Shown here: one piece after another, positions 1-7,123 of the stretch | Position numbering within the stretch: the first letter of the stretch is position 1 | How the letters are laid out: the number at the start of each line of letters is the position of its first letter | Origin: CAADGY01 sp900696665 | GTDB lineage: Bacteria; Acidobacteriota; Terriglobia; Bryobacterales; Bryobacteraceae | NCBI GenBank assembly: GCA_035063885.1 | Contig: JAPSFM010000156.1 | Coordinates: forward strand, 1-10,025 | Direction of reading: 5' to 3' | DNA length: 10,025 nt | Translations under genes and position numbers: made by a program | Notes under the pieces: generated by a model | The model's input: only the letters and a program-made list of their open reading frames with translations | Database searches by the model: none | Told to the model about the DNA's origin: nothing

Positions 1-1
1 T

Positions 2-21
2 TTCGTCCCTGTGGTGACGAA
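2..21 (-). terminator. Possible hairpin terminator after the hybrid kinase
   Basis: A 6-bp perfect inverted repeat (TTCGTC at 2-7, GACGAA at 16-21) lies 6 nt beyond the stop codon of the minus-strand kinase. CC/GG pairs can extend the stem if one T is bulged. Its position suits an intrinsic terminator, but any U-tract would lie outside the window, so this is a candidate only. Confidence 0.3.
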
Positions 22-27
22 CTTGGG

Positions 28-2451
28 TTAGTGTTGATTTGTCGAGAATCGTGAGGAAGATCTGGACCCGGAGAGGGCGAGCGTCTGCTGAACCCTGCGC
101 GTGAGGACATCGGCTGTAAAGGGCTTCGACAGTAACGGAATTTCGGCGCCGTCGAGACCGTAGCTCAGGATAATGTCGTCGGTGTAACCGGACATATAGA
201 GTACGGGCACTGAAGGGTCCTTAGCTCTCATAATCTGTGCCAGTTCCCTGCCGGTCATGGCGGGCATCACCACGTCGGTCAGTACGAGATCGATCTCCGC
301 GCGATGCCGCTCAAAAGTGCGAAGACCTTCCCGGCCGTCAGTGGCCTCCAACACATTAAAACCACGACGCCGGAGCGCTTCGGCTGCGAATTGCCTCACA
401 CCCGCTTCGTCCTCCACAAGGAGAATCGTTTCGCCGTGGGCCTGGCCCGGTGAGGTCTCCTCCGGTTCCGATAGCGAACTGGTGTCCACGCAGCCCGCCC
501 GCTTCAAGATAATCTGGAACACGCTTCCCATGCCGGGCTGGCTGCCGACACGAACATCGCCCCCGGACTGCCGCACGATGCCATAAACCATAGAGAGCCC
601 CATGCCCGTGCCTTTGCCCTTTTCTTTCGTACTGAAGAACGGCTCGAAAAGATGCGACAGAACCTCGTCCGTCATACCCGACCCGTCGTCCGCGACGGAA
701 AGAGTCACGCAAGGTCCCGGCTCCAACTGAAGGGAGTTCTGCCCGATGGTGGACTCGTCGAGGTAAACGTTGGCGGTCTCTATCCTCAGCACCCCCCCCG
801 CGGGCATGGCATCTCGCGCATTCAGCGCCAGATTCATTACAACCTGTTCCATCTGGCCGTGGTCGGCATAAATGGGCCACAGGTTTGGATACAGCGCGAG
901 ATGAAGCTGAATGTGCTCTCCAATGAGCCTGCGCAGCATGGTTTCCATTCCATGGATGACGGAATTCAAGTCGAGGACGGCTGCGCGCGCGACCTGCTTC
1001 CGGCTAAACGCCAGCAATTGCTGTGTGAGGCGTTCCGCGCGCTTTGCCGCGCCGCTGATCTCAGTGATGCTGTCCCGAACCGGATCATCCTTTGCCAGCG
1101 CCTCCAATGCAAATTCGCTATAGCCCAAGATCACGGTCAGAAGGTTATTGAAGTCGTGGGCCACCCCGCCGGCGAGTCTGCCAACGGCCTCCATCTTCTG
1201 TGACTGGCGCAACTGCTGCTCCAGGTCTTTGCGATCGCTGATATCCGTCAGGGTGGTCTGGTAGCCAATGATATTGTTGCTTTCATCGCGGACGGCACAC
1301 GTGTTCGCCAGCGCGGTGATGGTTCGCCCGTCGGTGCGCCGCAACTGAAGTTCGAGATTGCGCGTCTGGGCCGCACCGGGAAAAGATTCCTCTTTGGGTG
1401 TCTTCGCCTGTCCGGCAACGTAAGAATTCAAGGTATCGAGAAAGAGATCCTCTTCCTTTTCGAGACCGAGCATCGACAACAGAGCTGGATTCGCCGCGGT
1501 GATCCGTCCTTCCGTCGTGGTCTTGCATACCCCGTCGGGAACGTTCTCGAATAGGCCGCGAAACCTCGCCTCGGAGGCCTGCACTCTGGCGACCAGCCAT
1601 GCCACGTTAGCTGCCATCCGGTTGAAAGTCTCCGCCAGTTCCGCCAGCTCGTTTTTTGCCCTCACACGCACGCGTGCCGAGAAGTTGCCGGTCTGAAATG
1701 AGCGGGCCGCCTGTGTCACCTCGGCGATGGGAGCAGCGATCTGCCGCTTCGTGAACCGCAGTGCCGCCACAACAAACATCAGGTTCATGAAACAGATGGA
1801 AAAAAGCACCGTCAGCATGTTGGCCCGCAGGCGCTGTTTGCGTTCTTCAAAGAGCGCCGCGAGCCCCGTTGTGCCGGCAGCGAGCTGGGGCAAGCCTCTT
1901 TGAGCCGCTTTGAACGCACCGCGGAGCTCCGGCGTGTTCCCTGGCTCTTCGGCAAGCAGGAGGAGCGGGCCCCTGAGCCGTACCCAAGTTCGCTTGATGC
2001 GCATGAGCGCCGGATGGAATTCCGGTAGCGCGGGAGGGATATGAACCCCGAGAGCTCCACCTCCCATCTCGAAACTCCAGAGCGAGCTGTCAAACTCGTT
2101 TATGATCGAGAGCAGCCGATCCTCTATTCCAGGTTCTTCGATCCGCGCTCCCAGCGCGTACGTATACATCTCCTGCACCAGCATGCGCTGCCGCGCTGCC
2201 AGCACCTCAAACCGGCTATCGTCGGCTGTGCGGCCCAGAAACCAGAAGAAAGTCCCCAGGGCAATAATGCCGCCGGAAGCCAGCAGAAACAGAATTATGG
2301 CTGCTTTTTGAGCTAAGGGGAGGCGTTCGGAAAAATCGCGGAGATCCCGGACCGCTCTCCACGCCCCGTTGGAATAGCGGTTATATGAATGGGATTTATG
2401 ACGCTTCCGCCTTAGTTCGGGGACAGCAATCCTAAAGCCTCTCCAGGCCAC
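28..2451 (-). CDS. Membrane hybrid histidine kinase with PilJ/NarX-like sensor, HAMP, PAS and C-terminal receiver
   Basis: An 807-aa inner-membrane sensor kinase. Seen in order: a basic N-terminal tail, membrane segment about 48-72, an extracytoplasmic region about 73-209, membrane segment about 210-232, HAMP linker about 233-285, PAS about 290-410, HisKA with phospho-acceptor His432 in AHDFNNLL, HATPase with N-box Asn540/Asn544, G1 DDGSGM (588-593) and a Gly-rich GKGTGMGLS lid, then a receiver at about 675-790 with acidic E680/D681, phospho-acceptor Asp726, Ser754 and Lys776. The sensor opens with RQRMLVQEM, resembling the conserved segment of PilJ/NarX-type helical ligand-binding domains; this is by eye and the ligand is unknown. 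All catalytic residues look intact, so it should autophosphorylate and pass phosphate to its own receiver. No Hpt or DNA-binding partner is adjacent. The start is a GTG (2449-2451) directly downstream of an in-frame TAA, with no clear Shine-Dalgarno. It follows the carboxylase gene on the same strand after 105 bp. Confidence 0.93.
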   Translation of the reverse strand: MAWRGFRIAVPELRRKRHKSHSYNRYSNGAWRAVRDLRDFSERLPLAQKAAIILFLLASGGIIALGTFFWFLGRTADDSRFEVLAARQRMLVQEMYTYALGARIEEPGIEDRLLSIINEFDSSLWSFEMGGGALGVHIPPALPEFHPALMRIKRTWVRLRGPLLLLAEEPGNTPELRGAFKAAQRGLPQLAAGTTGLAALFEERKQRLRANMLTVLFSICFMNLMFVVAALRFTKRQIAAPIAEVTQAARSFQTGNFSARVRVRAKNELAELAETFNRMAANVAWLVARVQASEARFRGLFENVPDGVCKTTTEGRITAANPALLSMLGLEKEEDLFLDTLNSYVAGQAKTPKEESFPGAAQTRNLELQLRRTDGRTITALANTCAVRDESNNIIGYQTTLTDISDRKDLEQQLRQSQKMEAVGRLAGGVAHDFNNLLTVILGYSEFALEALAKDDPVRDSITEISGAAKRAERLTQQLLAFSRKQVARAAVLDLNSVIHGMETMLRRLIGEHIQLHLALYPNLWPIYADHGQMEQVVMNLALNARDAMPAGGVLRIETANVYLDESTIGQNSLQLEPGPCVTLSVADDGSGMTDEVLSHLFEPFFSTKEKGKGTGMGLSMVYGIVRQSGGDVRVGSQPGMGSVFQIILKRAGCVDTSSLSEPEETSPGQAHGETILLVEDEAGVRQFAAEALRRRGFNVLEATDGREGLRTFERHRAEIDLVLTDVVMPAMTGRELAQIMRAKDPSVPVLYMSGYTDDIILSYGLDGAEIPLLSKPFTADVLTRRVQQTLALSGSRSSSRFSTNQH

Positions 2452-2474
2452 TATTTAATTTTACTCAGAACATT

Positions 2475-2503
2475 AAGATATAGAACTTCTTTTTTGATGG
2501 TAA
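2475..2503 (-). promoter_or_regulatory. Weak sigma70-like promoter candidate for the hybrid kinase
   Basis: On the minus strand TTACCA (2498-2503) and TATCTT (2475-2480) are separated by exactly 17 bp, each matching 4 of 6 consensus bases. Initiation near 2468 would leave a leader of about 16 nt before the GTG at 2451. The region is AT-rich within GC-rich surroundings, as promoters often are. No experimental support. Confidence 0.3.
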
Positions 2504-2531
2504 CCAGGCTGCAAAACTGGGGGTAGTACTC

Positions 2532-2548
2532 ATAGGAAAATGTCCTAT
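2532..2548. repeat. 6-bp inverted repeat in the carboxylase-kinase gap
   Basis: ATAGGA (2532-2537) and TCCTAT (2543-2548) flank a 5-nt spacer. It lies 8 nt past the carboxylase stop and about 30 bp upstream of the proposed -35 of the kinase gene. It could be an operator for the kinase gene or a weak hairpin at the carboxylase 3' end; the stem is short and no T-tract follows it, which favours an operator. Confidence 0.3.
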
Positions 2549-2556
2549 AGACACAA

Positions 2557-4104
2557 TTAAAGAGGAATATTTCCGTGTTTTTTTCTGGGCGAGGAATCGG
2601 TTTTATTCTCGAGCAGCCGCAACGCGCGTATCAGCTTCGGACGAGTTTGGCGCGGTTCGATTACATCGTCCACGAAACCTCTTTCGGCAGCTATGAAGGG
2701 ATTGGCGAAGCGGTCGCGGAACTCCTGGATCTTTGCCTTGCGCGCTTTGTCCGGGCCATCTCCTCCCGTGAGTTCCCTGCGGTACACGATATTCACCGCG
2801 CCTTCCGGACCCATCACGGCGATTTCCGCGGTGGGATAGGCGAAATTCATGTCGGTGCGGAGATGCTTCGACCCCATGACGCAATAAGCGCCGCCGTAAG
2901 CCTTTCTCGTAATGACTGTAATTTTCGGTACCGTGGCTTCGGCGTACGCATACAACAGCTTTGCTCCATGGCGAATAATGCCGCCGAATTCCTGGTTCGT
3001 CCCGGGCAGGAATCCGGGTACGTCCTCGAAGGTGATGATCGGGATATTGAAGGCGTCGCAAAATCGCACAAAACGTGCAGCTTTCACGGAAGAGTCTATA
3101 TCCAGGCACCCGGCAAGATGGGCAGGCTGGTTCGCCACGATGCCTGCCGGGCGGCCATCCAGGTGCGCGAACCCGATGACAATATTCTTCGCGAAATGTT
3201 GCTGCACTTCAAAAAAATCGCCATCATCCACCACGCGGAGAATAACGCCCCGCATGTCGTAAGGGACGTCGGGCTGCTCGGGAACCACGCTGTCGAGTTG
3301 CGGGTCCTCGCGGTCCGGGGGGTCGGAGGTGGCGCGCAACGGAGCATCGTCCAGGTTGTTCTGCGGGAGAAAACTGAGCAGGCGGCGAACCATCCGCAGG
3401 CAATGCGCGTCGCCGGATGCCAGAAAATGGGCTACTCCGCTTTTCTGGTTGTGGGTCATCCCGCCGCCGAGTTCCTCTTTGCTGACGTCTTCGTGCGTGA
3501 CGGTTTTGATGACATCGGGTCCCGTGATGAACATATGGCTGGCGCCATCCACCATGAAGACGAAATCGGTAAGTGCCGGGGAATACACCGCGCCGCCGGC
3601 GCACGGCCCCATGATAGCGGAGATCTGGGGAACCACTCCGCTTGCCAGCGTGTTCCTCAGGAAGATGTCGGCATAGCCGGCCAGCGAAAGCACTCCTTCC
3701 TGTATACGGGCGCCGCCGGAATCATTCAGCCCGATAATCGGGCAGCCGTTACGGAGCGAAAGGTCCATCACCTTGACGATTTTTTGTGCGTTGGCTTCCG
3801 ACAAAGAGCCGCCGAATACGGTGAAGTCCTGGGCGAACACGCAAACCGGCCTGCCGTTGACGTGACCGTAACCGGTGATGAATCCGTCGCCGTCGACAAT
3901 GTGTTTCTCCATGCCGAAATCGCGGCAGCGGTGGCGCACGAGTTTATCGAGTTCTTCGAACGTCCCTTCATCAAGCAGCAGTTCGACGCGTTCGCGCGCG
4001 GTGAGTCTCCCCTCCCGGTGCTGGCGCTCGCGGCGTTCCGGTCCGCCTCCTGCCTCCGCGGCCGCCTTTCGCCGCCGCAACTCTTCCAGCCTGTCCATGG
4101 CCAT
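2557..4104 (-). CDS. pccB: Acyl-CoA carboxylase carboxyltransferase (beta) subunit, propionyl-CoA carboxylase type
   Basis: A 515-aa cytoplasmic carboxyltransferase subunit of the PccB/MmdA family, which moves a carboxyl group between biotin and an acyl-CoA, typically giving methylmalonyl-CoA from propionyl-CoA. The sequence shows the usual two crotonase-like halves. The N half has the acyl-CoA oxyanion segment GPCAGGAVYSPA (166-177) and a GPDVIKTVTHEDV stretch (195-207). The C half has the biotin-side segment KAYGGAYCVMGSKHL (401-415) and PTAEIAVMGPEGAVNI. Length is normal for the family. The start ATG at 4104 (or ATG 4098) is chosen because MAMDRLEELRRRK resembles the usual family N-terminus. 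The frame stays open upstream to a GTG at 4233 overlapping the previous gene's stop, but the 43 added residues are Arg-rich and unlike the family. No clear Shine-Dalgarno precedes 4104. The biotin carboxylase/carrier subunit is not in the window. The exact acyl-CoA substrate cannot be read with certainty; a methylmalonyl-CoA decarboxylase alpha subunit is the main alternative. Confidence 0.94.
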   Translation of the reverse strand: MAMDRLEELRRRKAAAEAGGGPERRERQHREGRLTARERVELLLDEGTFEELDKLVRHRCRDFGMEKHIVDGDGFITGYGHVNGRPVCVFAQDFTVFGGSLSEANAQKIVKVMDLSLRNGCPIIGLNDSGGARIQEGVLSLAGYADIFLRNTLASGVVPQISAIMGPCAGGAVYSPALTDFVFMVDGASHMFITGPDVIKTVTHEDVSKEELGGGMTHNQKSGVAHFLASGDAHCLRMVRRLLSFLPQNNLDDAPLRATSDPPDREDPQLDSVVPEQPDVPYDMRGVILRVVDDGDFFEVQQHFAKNIVIGFAHLDGRPAGIVANQPAHLAGCLDIDSSVKAARFVRFCDAFNIPIITFEDVPGFLPGTNQEFGGIIRHGAKLLYAYAEATVPKITVITRKAYGGAYCVMGSKHLRTDMNFAYPTAEIAVMGPEGAVNIVYRRELTGGDGPDKARKAKIQEFRDRFANPFIAAERGFVDDVIEPRQTRPKLIRALRLLENKTDSSPRKKHGNIPL

Positions 4105-4113
4105 AACAGAACA

Positions 4114-4140
4114 GTAGCGTACGCGAGTGCGCGAAGCTAC
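4114..4140 (-). repeat. Hairpin in the carboxylase mRNA leader
   Basis: GTAGC (4114-4118) and GCTAC (4136-4140) form an outer 5-bp stem, and CGCG segments between them can pair as an inner 4-bp stem with a CACT loop. It ends 9 nt before the proposed ATG at 4104, where a ribosome binding site would normally be. It may affect translation of the carboxylase gene; this is inferred from position only. Confidence 0.35.
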
Positions 4141-4162
4141 GCCGGCGGGCGCCTGCTGGCCC

Positions 4163-4200
4163 GCGCGGCTCAGTTCCGGGCGAACCTTTCCGAGCCGCGC
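4163..4200 (-). repeat. 9-bp GC-rich inverted repeat between the VWA and carboxylase genes
   Basis: GCGCGGCTC (4163-4171) and GAGCCGCGC (4192-4200) are perfect complements separated by 20 nt. It lies 29 nt beyond the VWA stop codon in the 125-bp gap. No T-run follows on the minus strand, so it is not a standard intrinsic terminator; it could mark a transcript 3' end or structure a readthrough leader. Confidence 0.35.
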
Positions 4201-4229
4201 CCGCAAGGAAGCTGGACATCGGAAGTACG

Positions 4230-5204
4230 TCACTGAACGTAGTAGCCGCTGCGCGCCCGGACCACCGCGCCCGGATACCGCCGGCGCGCCGCGGGAGTAA
4301 GTTCAACGCGAATCTGCCGGAATGTTCCGGACTTTGCTTCCGGAGCGTTGTAGGCGAGGGTGTATCGTGTGCGGATACGCTCCATCATCTCGGGGAAGGA
4401 CTGGTCGGCGCGGTTCACCTTCACGGCTTCTCCGCCGGTCTGCTCGGCCAGTTTGAACACGTCGGCGGGAGTGAAATCCGGATTCTGGTACACGCCCGGA
4501 CGTGGCGCGCCAGGACGCTCGGCTTTGCCTACCACAATGGCGTTCAGCACGGTGTCTTCCCGCAACAGTTCACCGGTGACCTTGGAGTCGGGCGTCTTGT
4601 AATTCAGGCTCAGATTGTCGGTGAGAATCAAAATGGCGCGCCGGTCCTGCCGGTTCCCAAATTCGGACCCTTTGTATCGCGCCATGTAGGATACGCTATC
4701 CAGGATGGACTCGTTGATGGCCGTGCCCGCGCCCAGGTCATGTTCGTTACTGGAATCCCGGATCTTTTCTGCTACCTGAACCAGATCGCCGGTAAAGGGC
4801 TGTGTGACTTCGCTTCGCCTGCTGAAGAGCATCACAGCCACTCTATCTCCCACCCGCAGATACCGCAGGGCCTTTTCGGCCGTGTTCGACATCTGATCGA
4901 GATACTTTCTCATGCTGCCGCTCACGTCCAGCAACAGCAGAAGGGATAGCGGGTCCCGGTCGCGTCCGAAGTAGGCCACCGGTTGCGGTACGTCTTCGTC
5001 GAACACGGCGAAATCGTCGCGTGTGAGACCCGTGATCACATTTCCATCATGGTCCGTCACCTGTACGTCTACCCTTACCTGCGTCACACCGGTACGGAAG
5101 ACCGGCGTTCCTTCCGTGGACGCTGGCGCCGGAGCCTGGCCCTGGCCTGCCAATCTCATCGCAGGCAGTACCATGAGAGTGAAAAGAATGAAAAACCTGA
5201 CCAT
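4230..5204 (-). CDS. Secreted VWA-domain protein, acidobacterial VWFA-related family
   Basis: A 324-aa protein. Residues 1-21 form a signal peptide: a short MVR n-region, hydrophobic FFILFTLMVLPAM, then RLAG before a QGQ-rich stretch. Residues about 36-80 form a small beta-rich segment (VRVDVQVTDHDGNVITGL, DDFAVFDE) that usually precedes the VWA domain in the acidobacterial family known as TIGR03436. The VWA domain runs from about 87 to 290 with a complete metal-ion site: D93-x-S95-x-S97 in DVSGSM, Thr161 in GAGTAIN, and Asp196 in LTDN. It is expected to be exported and to bind a protein partner through a divalent metal; the partner is unknown. The start at 5204 is chosen because only it gives a signal peptide; ATGs at 5174 and 5159 would destroy it. 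The frame stays open further upstream to about 5996, but that part is antisense to selB and is not credible. No Shine-Dalgarno is evident. The start overlaps the selB start head to head. Confidence 0.88.
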   Translation of the reverse strand: MVRFFILFTLMVLPAMRLAGQGQAPAPASTEGTPVFRTGVTQVRVDVQVTDHDGNVITGLTRDDFAVFDEDVPQPVAYFGRDRDPLSLLLLLDVSGSMRKYLDQMSNTAEKALRYLRVGDRVAVMLFSRRSEVTQPFTGDLVQVAEKIRDSSNEHDLGAGTAINESILDSVSYMARYKGSEFGNRQDRRAILILTDNLSLNYKTPDSKVTGELLREDTVLNAIVVGKAERPGAPRPGVYQNPDFTPADVFKLAEQTGGEAVKVNRADQSFPEMMERIRTRYTLAYNAPEAKSGTFRQIRVELTPAARRRYPGAVVRARSGYYVQ

Positions 5205-7074
5205 TGGCACGGCGGGGCACATTGACCACGGCAAAACGGCGCTGGTGCGCGCTTTGACCGGTGTCGATACCGACCGGCTGGCGGAAGAGAAGCGCCGCGG
5301 CATCTCTATCGATCTCGGCTTCGCACACATGGATTTATCGTCCGGGCTTCGCATCGGTTTCGTTGATGTTCCGGGCCACGAGCGATTTGTTAAAAACATG
5401 CTGGCGGGTGTGGCCGGAATCGATATGGTTCTTTTTGTGATCGCCGCCGATGAATCCATTAAACCGCAGACGCGCGAACACTTCGATATCTGCCGTCTGT
5501 TGGACGTCAGGAAAGGCATTCTGGTTTTGACAAAGTCGGACCTGGCCGAGCCGGACATCCTCGAGCTGGTAAAGCTGGAAGCCGAAGATTTTGTGCGAGG
5601 CTCGTTTCTTGAAGGCGCTCCCACTGTGGCGGTCAGTTCGACAACGGGAGAAGGGCTGGACCAGTTGCGCGCGGAAATCCGGCAAATGGCCGAGTCTATT
5701 CCGTCGCGGAATACGGCCGGGTTGTTCCGCCTGCCCATCGACCGCTCTTTCTCTATGAAGGGCTTCGGGGCGGTGGTGACGGGCACGCTGGCCGCCGGTT
5801 CGGTGAAGACCGAACAGGAGGTGGAAGTGCAGCCTTCCGCACAGCGGTTTCGCGTCCGGGGAATCCAGGTGCATGGTGAAGGTGTAGAGAGCGCGGAAGC
5901 GGGGCAGCGTACCGCTCTCAATCTTGCCGGCGCGGACCATCGCCACCTCACGCGGGGGATGGTGCTTACCGTACCAGGCTTGCTTCGTCCAACCACCCGG
6001 CTCGATTGCCTGCTATATCTGCTCCCGTCGTCGAAGCCCCTGAAACACGGCGCTCCGGTTCACTTTCATGCGGGCACGGCGGAGGTGGAAGGCGAGATTC
6101 GCATGCTCGATCGCCTTTCGGCGCTTGCTCCCGGCGAGAGCACTTTCTTGAGAATTCTGCTGCGCCATCCTGTCCTGCTCCTGCCCGGAGACCGCTTCAT
6201 CGTTCGTATGTTCTCTCCGGTCGTGACCATCGGAGGCGGACGCGTTATCGACATCGATGTGCCTCGCCGGATTTCCCGCCCTGAGGCCTTCCGCCGTATG
6301 CAATTCCTCTCTAAGGCCGGCGATGCCGCCCGCGTGTCGACGCTGGTCAGGGAATCGGCCTGCGGCTTGTCCCTGGCCGGGCTTGTGGTCCGGACAGGCC
6401 TGCCGCTTGCCTCTCTGGAGACGCTCGCCCGCCGCGACGAGTTTGTCGCCTCCGGTGGTTGGCTGCTGGACCGCAAATGGTTCAGTGCCGCTTCCGCCGG
6501 TTTGAGCCGGGTCCTCGAGGACTTTCACCGTGCCAACCCGCTGCTTCCCGGCATTCCCAAGCAGGACTTGCGAAGCCGCCGATTCCCCGATTGTCCCCCG
6601 CCGCTTTTCGATGAGCTGGTTTATTTCAATAGGGCGCTGGTAGCGGACGGCGAGTTCGTGCGCTCCGCTACCCATAGGATTACCTTGCAGGAGAACGAGG
6701 CAGAAGCATTGGAGACAATGGAGCGCCTTTTTCGGGATGCCGGTCTTGCTGTCCCGGCGACGAAGGATGTGCTGGCGCGGTCCGGCCTCGATGCGGTGCG
6801 CTCCCGCCGTCTCCTTCAGATGCTTCTGCGCAGCGGAAAACTCGTGAGAGTGGGAGAAGACCTGGTCTACCATCAGACTGCTCTCGAAGGACTGAAAAGC
6901 CTTCTGGCAACTCACGTGGGTGAGCGTTTTGCCGTCGCGGAGTTCAAGGACTGGACCGGCATTTCGCGCAAGTACGCGATTCCGCTTCTCGAATACCTGG
7001 ATCGCGAGGGAGTAACACGCAGGCAAGGGGATGCCCGCGTGGTGCTATCCGCGGTCCCGACACGCACGGCTTGA
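5188..7074 (+). CDS. selB: Selenocysteine-specific translation elongation factor SelB
   Basis: A 628-aa GTPase that delivers Sec-tRNA to UGA codons marked by a SECIS hairpin. Seen: the P-loop GTAGHIDHGKT (7-17), switch segment RGISIDLGFA (37-46) typical of SelB rather than EF-Tu, DVPGH (60-64), and TKSD (115-118). Beta-barrel domains II and III follow from about 177 to 355 (RSFSMKGFGAVVTGT; LLPGDRFIVR; TIGGGRVID). The C-terminal half, about 370-628, fits the winged-helix array that binds SECIS RNA; the last one contains AEFKDWTGISRKYAIPLLEYLDR, quoted here only as positions about 585-607. Length is normal for bacterial SelB. ATG 5188 is chosen because family members begin just before the P-loop; ATG 5173 would add five residues. 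The start lies inside the oppositely oriented VWA gene. No selA, selC, selD or recognisable selenoprotein is in the window. The radical SAM gene follows after 49 bp on the same strand. Confidence 0.95.
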   Translation: MKNLTIGTAGHIDHGKTALVRALTGVDTDRLAEEKRRGISIDLGFAHMDLSSGLRIGFVDVPGHERFVKNMLAGVAGIDMVLFVIAADESIKPQTREHFDICRLLDVRKGILVLTKSDLAEPDILELVKLEAEDFVRGSFLEGAPTVAVSSTTGEGLDQLRAEIRQMAESIPSRNTAGLFRLPIDRSFSMKGFGAVVTGTLAAGSVKTEQEVEVQPSAQRFRVRGIQVHGEGVESAEAGQRTALNLAGADHRHLTRGMVLTVPGLLRPTTRLDCLLYLLPSSKPLKHGAPVHFHAGTAEVEGEIRMLDRLSALAPGESTFLRILLRHPVLLLPGDRFIVRMFSPVVTIGGGRVIDIDVPRRISRPEAFRRMQFLSKAGDAARVSTLVRESACGLSLAGLVVRTGLPLASLETLARRDEFVASGGWLLDRKWFSAASAGLSRVLEDFHRANPLLPGIPKQDLRSRRFPDCPPPLFDELVYFNRALVADGEFVRSATHRITLQENEAEALETMERLFRDAGLAVPATKDVLARSGLDAVRSRRLLQMLLRSGKLVRVGEDLVYHQTALEGLKSLLATHVGERFAVAEFKDWTGISRKYAIPLLEYLDREGVTRRQGDARVVLSAVPTRTA

Positions 7075-7100
7075 CACAAGGCGAACAAAAGGCGAATATA
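7071..7100 (+). promoter_or_regulatory. Possible internal promoter at the selB stop codon
   Basis: A perfect -35 hexamer TTGACA (7071-7076) contains the selB stop codon. The matching -10 is poor: AATATA at 7095-7100 with an 18-bp spacer matches only 3 of 6 bases. The spacer carries two copies of AAGGCGAA (7078-7085 and 7089-7096), 11 bp apart. It could let the radical SAM gene be transcribed independently, but readthrough from selB is equally possible. Confidence 0.22.
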
Positions 7101-7107
7101 CCAGCAA

Positions 7108-7117
7108 GAGGGAGAGG
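7108..7117 (+). promoter_or_regulatory. Shine-Dalgarno deciding a GTG start for the radical SAM gene
   Basis: The purine run GAGGGAGAGG ends 6 nt before GTG 7124-7126, a strong ribosome binding site at correct spacing. It argues against the ATG at 7031, which would sit within the selB coding sequence and overlap it by 44 bp. Confidence 0.75.
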
Positions 7118-7123
7118 TCTGCC

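Noticed and set aside
2575..4236. 553-codon open frame on the plus strand opposite the carboxylase gene
   Set aside because: It lies wholly antisense to a clearly conserved carboxyltransferase, and its translation shows no recognisable domain. Long antisense open frames are expected in GC-rich coding sequence.
5023..5187. Longer SelB reaching back to 5023
   Set aside because: The added residues are antisense to the VWA protein and do not resemble SelB N-termini, which begin right before the P-loop.
5205..5996. Upstream extension of the VWA reading frame by over 260 codons
   Set aside because: It is antisense to the conserved GTPase and barrel domains of SelB, has low-complexity Ser/Arg/Pro composition, and would bury the obvious signal peptide.
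6013..7026. 337-codon minus-strand open frame opposite the SelB C-terminal half
   Set aside because: No recognisable domain, wholly antisense to well-supported SelB winged-helix coding sequence.
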